Below are positions 8,248-15,672 of a DNA stretch of 64,000 nt, one piece after another. The position numbers and the translations under genes are program-made. The notes under the pieces are model-generated. The model searched no databases. It saw only the letters and a program-made list of their open reading frames with translations, and was not told where the DNA came from. This DNA comes from Eubacterium sp. UBA3782 (GTDB taxonomy: Bacteria; Bacillota; Clostridia; Lachnospirales; Lachnospiraceae). Position 1 is the first letter of the stretch. The number at the start of each line of letters is the position of its first letter. The stretch spans positions 4,696 through 68,695 of the forward strand of contig DFFG01000073.1 of assembly GCA_002368795.1 (NCBI GenBank), read 5' to 3'.

Positions 8248-8982
8248 TTATTTCGTCAGCTTTTTCCACAGAAGGTCGCAGGCCTCTTTGTTGGCGCATT
8301 CCCGTCCCTCCGGAAAAGCCCGCCGTGCCAGATAAAGATCCTGAAGAAAATCGCGGTTGGTTCCACTGATCTCTTCGCCGGACACGGAATCATGATAAGT
8401 CCCATCCAGCACAGCAGCAAGTGCCGGGCATTCAGAGAGCGGGATCGCATAAAATTCGGCAGGGTTTTCATTGTCCGGATTCAGAAGACGGCCGTCTTTG
8501 TCGGCCAGGATCTGGTAGCTCTCCTGAACATGCGCAGGATCATCGACCAGGAAGAAATAGCTTTCGCAGTTTTCCATATCACCGATCAGGCGGATCTGGG
8601 ATGCTGCAGAGTATTCGCCAAGCTCAGCGGCTGTGGTCTCGTCAGCGCCGTCAAGTGCATAGGAATTGAGTACCGTCCGGACATTTCCGTTTTCGTTGGC
8701 ATCAGTGCCAAGAGCAGAAAATGCCTCTGTCAGGGCTGCCTCGGTATCACTGGGAAGTACGCTGCTTCCGATGTAGGCGATCTGGTAATCCGGAGCGTTT
8801 CTTCGTTCGTTCAGAATGTGCAGGCCGATGTCCAGCAGGATCCAGATCATGACGGCAGCGGCCACCAGGTACCATTTATAATAGTAGAGCCAGTTCAGAA
8901 ATTTCTCTTTCGGCGTTAGTTCCGGCGGCTTTTCCTTTGGCTTGACATCCTTCAGCTGGTATTTTATGTATTCACTGGCCAT
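8248..8982 (-). CDS. Membrane-anchored protein of unknown function
   Basis: 244 aa. A charged N-terminal 30 residues (PKEKPPELTPKEKFLNWLYY) precedes one transmembrane helix (WYLVAAAVMIWILLDIGLHI, about residues 37-57), and the remaining 185 residues should lie outside the cell with no recognised fold. RNAPDYQIAYIGSS follows the helix. The start at 8982 has AAAGGAGGCAG upstream on the minus strand. It is cotranscribed with the frameshifted membrane protein gene below it. I do not recognise a function. Confidence 0.65.
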   Translation of the reverse strand: MASEYIKYQLKDVKPKEKPPELTPKEKFLNWLYYYKWYLVAAAVMIWILLDIGLHILNERRNAPDYQIAYIGSSVLPSDTEAALTEAFSALGTDANENGNVRTVLNSYALDGADETTAAELGEYSAASQIRLIGDMENCESYFFLVDDPAHVQESYQILADKDGRLLNPDNENPAEFYAIPLSECPALAAVLDGTYHDSVSGEEISGTNRDFLQDLYLARRAFPEGRECANKEACDLLWKKLTK

Positions 8983-9322
8983 CGACTGCCTCCTTTGTGG
9001 TCCCGCCTGCGCGGTAGGAGACCGGAAGACAGGTCAGTGAAGGTGAGGCAGAACGGTCCTGGGAGAGAAGAATGCTTACTGCCGTCCGGGCGATATCCTT
9101 CATTGTTGGGTTTGTACTTTTTATCTTCATCAGTAATATCTGCCTTTGATCAGAATGAGTTGAAACAATTAACTGCTGTATAGTGCAGGTTGGTATAATT
9201 ATAGAATGAAAATACATGAAAGCAAATGAAAATTTCATGAAATTAATGAGATTAAAAACACACAAAATTCACATTTAAAATTTGTATAAACTTCCAAAAA
9301 AAAATTTGCGGCTTGGACACGG

Positions 9323-9349
9323 TTGACAGATTTCACAATGGAATATAAA
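9323..9349 (+). promoter_or_regulatory. Putative promoter upstream of the GH32 gene
   Basis: TTGACA (9323-9328), 15-base spacer, TATAAA (9344-9349). It lies in an A+T-rich gap (8983-9458) between divergent genes. Both hexamers are good, but the spacer is short by two bases. I see no gene in this gap; its other feature is the hairpin at 9380-9420. Confidence 0.4.
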
Positions 9350-9379
9350 ACTGAGGCAATGGGCAGGCATCAGGAAAGC

Positions 9380-9420
9380 AAAAGTGCCTTTCTCTGGCAG
9401 AAACCGGGGAAGGCACTTTT
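9380..9420 (+). promoter_or_regulatory. Leader hairpin before the GH32 gene
   Basis: AAAAGTGCCTT (9380-9390) pairs perfectly with AAGGCACTTTT (9410-9420) across a 19-base loop. Being downstream of the candidate promoter and 38 bases before the gene, it may be an attenuator or antiterminator-controlled terminator, although the T-run is only four bases. Confidence 0.4.
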
Positions 9421-9458
9421 GGAGTATCTGATAATAATACATGACAAAGGAAAAAGAT

Positions 9459-10949
9459 ATGGAAGAAAAACTGGCCAGGGCCCGCGAATTTGAACAGAAA
9501 TACGGAAATAAGGTACCGCTCTCAGAGCGGGCGGCATATCATGTCACGGCACCCGTAGGCTGGCTGAACGATCCAAATGGATTTTCAGTCTACAAGGGAG
9601 AATATCATCTGTTTTTTCAGTATCATCCTTATTCGACGAAATGGGGCCCGATGCATTGGGGGCATGCAAAGACAGAGGATTTTATCCGTTGGGAATTTCT
9701 TCCGGTGGCCATGGCTCCCGATCAGCCGTTCGACATCGACGGATGCTTCTCCGGAGGAGCTGTGGAGATGCCTGATGGCAGACAGCTGATCTGCTATACC
9801 GGCGTAAAGCCTGCGCAGGATGAGTTTGTTCCTCCGAGGCATATCCAGCATCAGTGTGTTGCTGTGGGTGACGGAGTCAACTATGTCAAGTATGAAGGAA
9901 ATCCCGTCCTCTCAGCGAAGGATCTTCCGGAGGGCTGCAGTATTTATGATTTCCGTGATCCGAAGGTCTGGATCGAGGGAGATGAGTACCGTATGGTCGT
10001 CAGCAACCGGCTGTCCGACGGATATGGAGGTCTCCTTCTGTTCAAAAGCAGCGACGGCTTTCACTGGAGCTTTGTCTCAATCCTGATGGAGAGCCGGGGA
10101 GAGATCGGCAGGATGTGGGAATGTCCGGATTTCTTCTGCATGGACGGGGAAGAGGTGCTGATGGTCAGCACGATGGAGATGATGCCAAAGGATCTCGAGT
10201 ACCATGCCGGATATGGCAATGTCTGCATGCTGGGACATTTGGACTCTGTGACAGGAAGATTCCTGAAAAAGACTATGCAGCCGATCGATTACGGCCTGGA
10301 TTTCTATGCAATGCAGACGCTGGAGAGCCTGGATGGCCGACGGATCATGATTGCCTGGATGCAGAACTGGGCGACGGTATCTGCCTCCGGACATCATGTA
10401 AGCAGTCACCTGGCGGGTGAGATGACCGTGCCAAGGGAGCTGATGATCCGGGACGGGCGTCTGATCCAGAATCCCGTCCGCGAGCTGAAGAATTATTATG
10501 GAAAATGCAGTGCTCACCGTCAGGTGACGCTTGATTCAGCAAAAATGAGCTTCCGGGATATTTCCGGGCGCATCCTGGATATGACAGTAACCCTGCATAC
10601 AGATCATGAGGATCCTTTCCAGGCCTTTCGCATCTATGTGGCAGAGGATCGGGATAATGCGGTCACGATTCGATACAAACCGGCAAAAGGCACTATTCGG
10701 ATCGACCGGAGCCGGTGCAGCTATCCCTTTGATATCGTCAATGCCAGGGAATTCAATGTGAAGGAAAAGGACAACACGCTCACTCTGCGCATCCTGCTGG
10801 ACAGACACAGCGTGGAGCTTTTTGTCAATGATGGTGAGCAGGCGGCAAGCTCGATGATCTATGCACCCGCCTGTGCAGACGGCATAAGCTTTGAGGCTGA
10901 GGGGCGGGCTGTCTTTGACGTGGAAGCCCATGAACTTAAGCTGAATTGA
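9459..10949 (+). CDS. scrB: GH32 sucrose-6-phosphate hydrolase / beta-fructofuranosidase
   Basis: 496 aa from ATG 9459. It has the three GH32 landmarks in order: WLNDPNGF (nucleophile Asp), FRDPKVW (transition-state Asp) and WECPDFF (acid/base Glu), then a C-terminal beta-sandwich with HSVELFVNDGEQAASSM. It hydrolyses sucrose, sucrose-6-phosphate or fructosides inside the cell; no signal peptide is seen. ATG 9459 is preferred over the in-frame ATG 9441 because AAAGGA lies 7 bases before it, whereas 9441 has only GGAG 16 bases away. No sucrose PTS or ABC importer adjoins it, so whether the substrate is phosphorylated cannot be told. Confidence 0.9.
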   Translation: MEEKLARAREFEQKYGNKVPLSERAAYHVTAPVGWLNDPNGFSVYKGEYHLFFQYHPYSTKWGPMHWGHAKTEDFIRWEFLPVAMAPDQPFDIDGCFSGGAVEMPDGRQLICYTGVKPAQDEFVPPRHIQHQCVAVGDGVNYVKYEGNPVLSAKDLPEGCSIYDFRDPKVWIEGDEYRMVVSNRLSDGYGGLLLFKSSDGFHWSFVSILMESRGEIGRMWECPDFFCMDGEEVLMVSTMEMMPKDLEYHAGYGNVCMLGHLDSVTGRFLKKTMQPIDYGLDFYAMQTLESLDGRRIMIAWMQNWATVSASGHHVSSHLAGEMTVPRELMIRDGRLIQNPVRELKNYYGKCSAHRQVTLDSAKMSFRDISGRILDMTVTLHTDHEDPFQAFRIYVAEDRDNAVTIRYKPAKGTIRIDRSRCSYPFDIVNAREFNVKEKDNTLTLRILLDRHSVELFVNDGEQAASSMIYAPACADGISFEAEGRAVFDVEAHELKLN

Positions 10950-10983
10950 CGGAACAGCCGTGCCGAAGGGAACTAACATTTTG

Positions 10984-11028
10984 GGGCAGCTTTTTTAGAT
11001 CCGGTGCGATCCGAAAAAGCTGCCCTTT
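10984..11028 (+). terminator. Rho-independent terminator after the GH32 gene
   Basis: GGGCAGCTTTTT (10984-10995) pairs with AAAAAGCTGCCC (11014-11025), followed by TTT. It separates the sucrase from the methyltransferase gene. Confidence 0.75.
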
Positions 11029-11212
11029 GTATTTATAATTGCTGCCTGTAAGCAGAATGGTTTGGCAGGCTGCAGAGCTTTTGCTGCTGTTCCGGCCGTT
11101 TCTGTGTGGGGTCAGATGTTTCTCAGCCTTGCAAAGCGCAGATAAAATTGGCATAGTAAGAAAGAATGAACAAATAAGCAGCTGTAAATCAGGACAGAGG
11201 AGAGAAACAGAG

Positions 11213-11980
11213 TTGGATCTGAAAGAGCAGAACAGAAAATACTGGGAAAAACGTGCCGAAGGATATTCCGAAGTGAATAAAGAGGAACTGGCCGGTGTAC
11301 AGAGAGTAAACTGGACAGAATTTCTATGCAGGCAGATCAAGGACAGCTTCCCTGACAGAACCCCGCAGTTGATTCGCATTTTGGATATCGGGGCCGGTCC
11401 CGGCTTTCTGTCGATCATTCTTGCTGAGCAGGGGTTTTCTGTTACTGCTGTGGACAGAGCAGAGAACATGCTTCATGAGGCCAGACATAACGCGGGAGAG
11501 CTGGCAGACCGGATCGAATTTGTCCTGGCAGATGCAGAGGATCTGCCGTTTTCCAACGGAAGTTTCGATGTGGTGCTTTCAAGAAATCTGACCTGGAATC
11601 TGCCGGATCCGGAGAAAGCCTACCGGAGCTGGCTTAAGGTGCTGAAGCCTGGCGGTCTGATGCTGGTATTTGATGCCAACTGGTATCGGTACCTGGTCAG
11701 TGAGGATACGCGGAATGCGTATGACAGAGACCGGGATGAGGTACAAAAGCAAGGATTTGAGGATTATAATATCGGGGACGACTTCGATGTCATGGAGAAG
11801 ATCGCCGGAGAGCTTCCTCTGACCGATAGAGTCCGGCCGGCCTGGGATGCCGCCGTCCTTGAGAAACTCGGCGTCAGAAGTGTGGAGACGGCAGAGGATG
11901 TCGGACAGCAGCTGTACTCCAGAAAGGAACTGGTGAATTACAGTGCTACGCCGTTGTTCATGGTTAAGGCCATTCGGTAA
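11213..11980 (+). CDS. Class I SAM-dependent methyltransferase
   Basis: 255 aa from TTG 11213, chosen because AGAGGAGAG lies just upstream and the family alignment begins at NRKYWEKRAEGYSEVN; earlier in-frame starts lack a ribosome site. Motif I is ILDIGAGPGFLSIIL; DAEDLPFSNGSFDVVLSRN and WLKVLKPGGLMLVFDANWY are the later Methyltransf_11 motifs of UbiE-like enzymes. The substrate is unknown. It lies between two glycoside hydrolase genes with 75 bases to the next, which gives little functional information. Confidence 0.85.
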   Translation: MDLKEQNRKYWEKRAEGYSEVNKEELAGVQRVNWTEFLCRQIKDSFPDRTPQLIRILDIGAGPGFLSIILAEQGFSVTAVDRAENMLHEARHNAGELADRIEFVLADAEDLPFSNGSFDVVLSRNLTWNLPDPEKAYRSWLKVLKPGGLMLVFDANWYRYLVSEDTRNAYDRDRDEVQKQGFEDYNIGDDFDVMEKIAGELPLTDRVRPAWDAAVLEKLGVRSVETAEDVGQQLYSRKELVNYSATPLFMVKAIR

Positions 11981-12055
11981 CATCTGGTGACTGCCCAAAA
12001 GGGCTGCCATCATTATCAATATGATAAAAAAGGAAAGACAACAAGGAGGAGACCA

Positions 12056-13570
12056 GTGAAGCGCGAAAATCTGATTTGGAACCCGTACCTCCCGGATTTT
12101 GAGTATGTTCCTGACGGCGAACCGCATGTATTTGGAGACAGGATCTACATTTACGGCAGTCATGACCGGTTCAACGGGAAGAAGTTTTGCATGAATGATT
12201 ACGTATGCTATTCGGCTCCGGTGACCGATCTGACGGACTGGAGATATGAGGGCGTGATCTACAGCCCATCCCGTGATCCGCGGCTGGAGGATGGCGTCTA
12301 CCAGCTCTGGGCGCCGGATGTGGTGCAGGGAAAAGACGGACGGTATTATCTCTATTACTGTCCGGATGACCGGATCCGCACCATTGGAGTAGCTGTATGC
12401 GATGAGCCGGCCGGAAGCTATGAGTTCCTGGGTATCGTGCAGGATGCCGCCGAAAGATATATCGGAGAGAGGGACGGCGATACCATTCAGTTTGATCCCG
12501 GCGTTTTCAGGGATGAGGATGGAACGGTTTATCTGTACTCCGGCAACGGCCCAAGGACCAGATCTGCCATCGGAAAGGAGCCAAAGGCTTCTGTGGTCAT
12601 GACGCTGGAGGACGATATGATCACTATAAAGACAGAGCCAAAGAAGCTTCTGCCGGTGCTGGGCGAAGCGGAGGGAACCGGGTTTGAAGGCCATGAGTTT
12701 TTTGAAGCCAGCTCGATCCGAAAGACCGGGGGCAGGTACTATCTGGTCTATTCTTCGGTGACCCTTCATGAGCTCTGCTATGCCGTAAGCGACCGCCCGG
12801 ACGAAGGGTTCCGTTATGGCGGCGTCGTGGTCAGCAATGCAGATTCCTTCCCCGTGCCGGGGACGGTCAGCGAGGATACCGAGGACAACGCGCTTTCCGG
12901 CAGACTTCGCCGTGAGGGCAGACCGCCCTTTACAAAGGAATTCAAGAACTGCTACGGCAATGACCATGGCGGCATCGAATGCGTAAACGGGGAGTGGTAC
13001 GTCTTTTATCATCGGCAGACCAACCGGACCATGTTCTCCCGGCAGGGCTGTGCAGAAAAGCTGCATATGCAGGCAGACGGCAGCATCCCCCAGGCAGAGC
13101 TGACTTCCCAGGGCCTGTATGGTAAACCACTGCCCGGCAGCGGCGTGTATCCGGCGTCGATGGTCTGTGAGCTGTACGGAAAAGCTAGGCCGCAGATCAG
13201 TTTCTCTCTGGCGATGGGCATGCGGTATCCATATCTGACACAGGATGGCCCAGATACAGATCCCGACCGAAATGAGAGGAAGCCCTGGCAGTATATCGCA
13301 AATATGCAGAAGGGGGATACGGCTGTATTCCGGTACTTTGATATAAAGGGTGCAGACAGAGTCAGTGTCCGGGTCAGAGGAAAGGCAAACGGTGTTGTGA
13401 AGGTCTTTACAGAAGACGGAACGGAGGCTGTTGGCGAGATCCGCATCTTCCCGGCAAAGGAGTGGACCAGCTATACGGCAGAGATGAAGCTGCCCGAAGG
13501 CGTGCATGAACTGCGGCTTTGCTATGAGGGAAGAGGCAGGATGGATCTGCTGGCCTTCAAGATCGGGTAA
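12056..13570 (+). CDS. Glycoside hydrolase family 43-type enzyme
   Basis: 504 aa from GTG 12056, preceded by AAGGAGGAG. The five-bladed propeller begins IWNPYLPDFEYVPDGEPHVF, with the catalytic-base Asp region, followed by VYQLWAPDVVQGKDGRYYLY, FDPGVFRDEDGTVYLYSGNG and EGHEFFEASSIRKTGGRYYL, which holds the acid Glu. A C-terminal region from about residue 380 (GADRVSVRVRGKANGV and LPEGVHELRLCYEGRGRMD) looks like a CBM6-type beta-sandwich. No signal peptide, so it probably acts on imported arabino- or xylo-oligosaccharides. The arabinose-isomerase-like gene 4 kb on fits pentose use. The exact substrate is unknown. Confidence 0.85.
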   Translation: MKRENLIWNPYLPDFEYVPDGEPHVFGDRIYIYGSHDRFNGKKFCMNDYVCYSAPVTDLTDWRYEGVIYSPSRDPRLEDGVYQLWAPDVVQGKDGRYYLYYCPDDRIRTIGVAVCDEPAGSYEFLGIVQDAAERYIGERDGDTIQFDPGVFRDEDGTVYLYSGNGPRTRSAIGKEPKASVVMTLEDDMITIKTEPKKLLPVLGEAEGTGFEGHEFFEASSIRKTGGRYYLVYSSVTLHELCYAVSDRPDEGFRYGGVVVSNADSFPVPGTVSEDTEDNALSGRLRREGRPPFTKEFKNCYGNDHGGIECVNGEWYVFYHRQTNRTMFSRQGCAEKLHMQADGSIPQAELTSQGLYGKPLPGSGVYPASMVCELYGKARPQISFSLAMGMRYPYLTQDGPDTDPDRNERKPWQYIANMQKGDTAVFRYFDIKGADRVSVRVRGKANGVVKVFTEDGTEAVGEIRIFPAKEWTSYTAEMKLPEGVHELRLCYEGRGRMDLLAFKIG

Positions 13571-13579
13571 ATGCAGTAC

Positions 13580-13658
13580 CCCGGCAGAAAGGCATGACGC
13601 GAACGGCTTCGGCCCTTTGGGCCTGCAGATTGTTCGCTTTAATGTCCTTCCTGTCGGG
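13580..13658 (+). repeat. Family A structured repeat, copy A2 (overlaps the 3' end of the CmpB-like gene)
   Basis: CCCGGCAG (13580-13587) pairs with CTGTCGGG (13651-13658) and encloses the forward family A core: ACGCGAACGGCTTCGG, GGCCCTTTGGGCC, CTGCAGATTGT, TTTAATGTC. The minus-strand CmpB-like gene ends at 13639 inside the element, so the repeat supplies its stop codon and last residues. Junction: convergent with the GH43 gene. Confidence 0.8.
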
Positions 13659-14619
13659 AGCTGTTGTTTTCACCGGAGATGCGCTGGCGGAGCCGGCTGA
13701 TTAGTTCATGATGGCTGCGGTGGCGCAGGTCGGGGAAGGCACGCAGGATGCGGCCGGTGCCGAAGTAGGGGTTGCCGGTGAGGGAAGCAGCGAGTTCTTC
13801 TTTTTGCTGCTGCAGCGCGGCCAGACGTTTTTCCAGCTGTGTCCGGGTCTGGGCGGCTTCTGTCTGCAGCGCGGCTTTTCGCCTGGCTGCTGCGGTTTCG
13901 AGTTCGCGGCGTTTTGTCCCGGCGGCTTCTTTTAGCTCTGCGCGGCCGAGGGCGGCCTGTACCTGGCCTTCCTGGATGACGTTAGCTGTGCGGATCGTTT
14001 CGTCGGCAAGGACTGTGCTGAGTTTGTCGCTGACGATCCTTAGATCGCTGCGAACTTTATCAAGCTGTTCCAGCTGCTGGTTCATGCCGCGGACGATTGC
14101 CACGGTTACGATCAGATCCAGCAGGTAGACGGCATAGATGGCTGCAAGGACTGGCCAGCCGATCCTGGGATCGATGGAGCCTGCCGACAGATGGTCGATG
14201 GAGGGGTACATGATACGGACGATAAATACGATCCCGAGTCCCCAGATCAGGCTGAATTCCAGACAGATGTAGCCGTGGAAATTCAGAGGTTTATTGGAAT
14301 AGTCCCACCATCTGGCATGGAAGAGGATGTCCAGCAGCCAGCCGGCCAGAAGCTCGATGGAGGTGGCAAGGAGAACGCCCATGGCAAACAGAGGCCAGAA
14401 GGAGAGGGATTCGACGCTGCTGCCGGAGATACAGTTTCCTGCAGCGAAGACGGCGAGGGAGCCAAATCCGTAGACGGGGCATACCGGTCCGTTTAGAAAA
14501 CCCCGGTTGATGACTTGACCTACGGTTACGGCATGGTAGATGACCTCCACGCACCAGCCGATGAAGGAGTAGATGAGAAAATACCAGCAGATCTGGTACC
14601 AGGTGAGTCCTGCGATCAT
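13639..14619 (-). CDS. CmpB-like (putative ABC-transporter type IV) membrane protein with coiled-coil tail
   Basis: 326 aa from ATG 14619, preceded by GGAGGTTCTC. The first 170 residues hold about five membrane segments and the motifs FIGWCVEVIYHAV and RGFLNGPVCPVYGFGSLAVF of the CmpB family (PF06541). From about residue 175 to 290 the chain is a long Ala/Glu/Lys/Arg-rich helix ([40 protein letters not shown]), surely coiled coil, then ends NPYFGTGRILRAFPDLRHRS. Family members lack a proven function despite the transporter name. The last few codons lie inside repeat A2, so the original C-terminus may have been changed by the repeat. Confidence 0.8.
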   Translation of the reverse strand: MIAGLTWYQICWYFLIYSFIGWCVEVIYHAVTVGQVINRGFLNGPVCPVYGFGSLAVFAAGNCISGSSVESLSFWPLFAMGVLLATSIELLAGWLLDILFHARWWDYSNKPLNFHGYICLEFSLIWGLGIVFIVRIMYPSIDHLSAGSIDPRIGWPVLAAIYAVYLLDLIVTVAIVRGMNQQLEQLDKVRSDLRIVSDKLSTVLADETIRTANVIQEGQVQAALGRAELKEAAGTKRRELETAAARRKAALQTEAAQTRTQLEKRLAALQQQKEELAASLTGNPYFGTGRILRAFPDLRHRSHHELISRLRQRISGENNSSRQEGH

Positions 14620-14799
14620 GGAGAACCTCCAAAACAATTGAGAATGACAGGTTAATGACAGAGAGTCACTCTTTCTGCAGTATAGCATTGACGCGGGTAA
14701 AGCGCAAAGAAATCGGACAGACTGCATGATCTCAGGGCGGCAGTATAATAGTCTAAGCTGCTTTTTTCGTTGTCAAAAGAGGAGAAGAGCGTTGAAAAC

Positions 14800-14835
14800 A
14801 AAAATAGTCCCTGCCAGACTGTGCAGGCAGGGGCT
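14800..14835 (-). terminator. Terminator of the XRE regulator gene
   Basis: On the minus strand AGCCCCTGCC and GGCAGGGACT (14826-14835 and 14806-14815) form a 10-bp stem with one G-T pair, followed by ATTTTTG. It begins 11 bases after the stop of the XRE gene. Confidence 0.7.
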
Positions 14836-14845
14836 TTTGGGGGAT

Positions 14846-15370
14846 TTATTCTTGTGTCTGTTCATCCGGCAGCTCGCGCTTGCCGGAGAGCTGGCCAAGG
14901 ACGGTGCCAAGCAGATCCTGGAGGGATTCCTCCTTTGCGGCACCGGTGATCTGAGTGCTGCTGCCAAGAAGTGACTGCAGCAGTCCGCCGATTCCTGGAG
15001 TTTTGCCTGAAAGCAGGTTCACCGCGGCTTTCTTTGTCTCGGTATCGGCTTTGCGGTAGAGCTCTACCAGACGCTTTTCCGCAGCAGTAAGCTTTACTGA
15101 GGTTCCCGTGGATTTTGCCTTTCCGGTCTTGCCGGCAGTGGAGCCGGTCTTGGCAGCCGAACCCTTTGGGGCTTCAAGAAGAGATTTCTGAGTCACGCCA
15201 AGGGCTTTCGCCAGTCGTTTGATCTCGTCCTCGGACGGGACCTTAAGTCCGCGTTCGATCTTGCTGATGTCAGATGCTTCCAGACCTCTGACCTTCTGGG
15301 CAAGCTGGGCCTGTGTCCATCCCTTTTCCGCCCGGGCTTCTTTGATCAGTGTTCCGAGTTTTTTTGCCAT
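14846..15370 (-). CDS. XRE-family helix-turn-helix regulator
   Basis: 174 aa from ATG 15370, preceded by AAAGGAGGT. Residues 1-60 are a Cro/C1-type HTH (LGTLIKEARAEKGWTQAQLA, then ASDISKIERGLKVPSEDEIK). A Lys/Ser/Thr/Ala-rich linker (about 75-105) leads to a short C-terminal helical part (TAAEKRLVELYRKADTETKK, GGLLQSLLG). No ligand domain is recognised. It is divergent from the amylosucrase-like gene across 302 bases in which I see no other gene, so it may regulate that gene, but no operator dyad is clear. Confidence 0.8.
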   Translation of the reverse strand: MAKKLGTLIKEARAEKGWTQAQLAQKVRGLEASDISKIERGLKVPSEDEIKRLAKALGVTQKSLLEAPKGSAAKTGSTAGKTGKAKSTGTSVKLTAAEKRLVELYRKADTETKKAAVNLLSGKTPGIGGLLQSLLGSSTQITGAAKEESLQDLLGTVLGQLSGKRELPDEQTQE

Positions 15371-15672
15371 TTCCGGCACCTCCTTTGTATTGATTTCTGG
15401 TTCTGCTCGATTATATTTAGTATAGCATGCCGGGCCGGTCTTCTCAATCCGGGCAGATGGTTTCTGGCATCTTTCCACTGTGTATTAGGAATATGCTCCG
15501 GCGGATCGTTTTGTGGGGGCTGCATACGGAGAAAAGTGTATGGCAAAAAAGTACTGCTAAAAGGATGAAGACTTCAGTTGTGGGAACCTGGGCGATAGAG
15601 TAAAATAAAGGTGAACTGCATTTTATAAAAGAATATGATGCGCTTTGCGCAGAAAAAATGAAAGGAATCATT

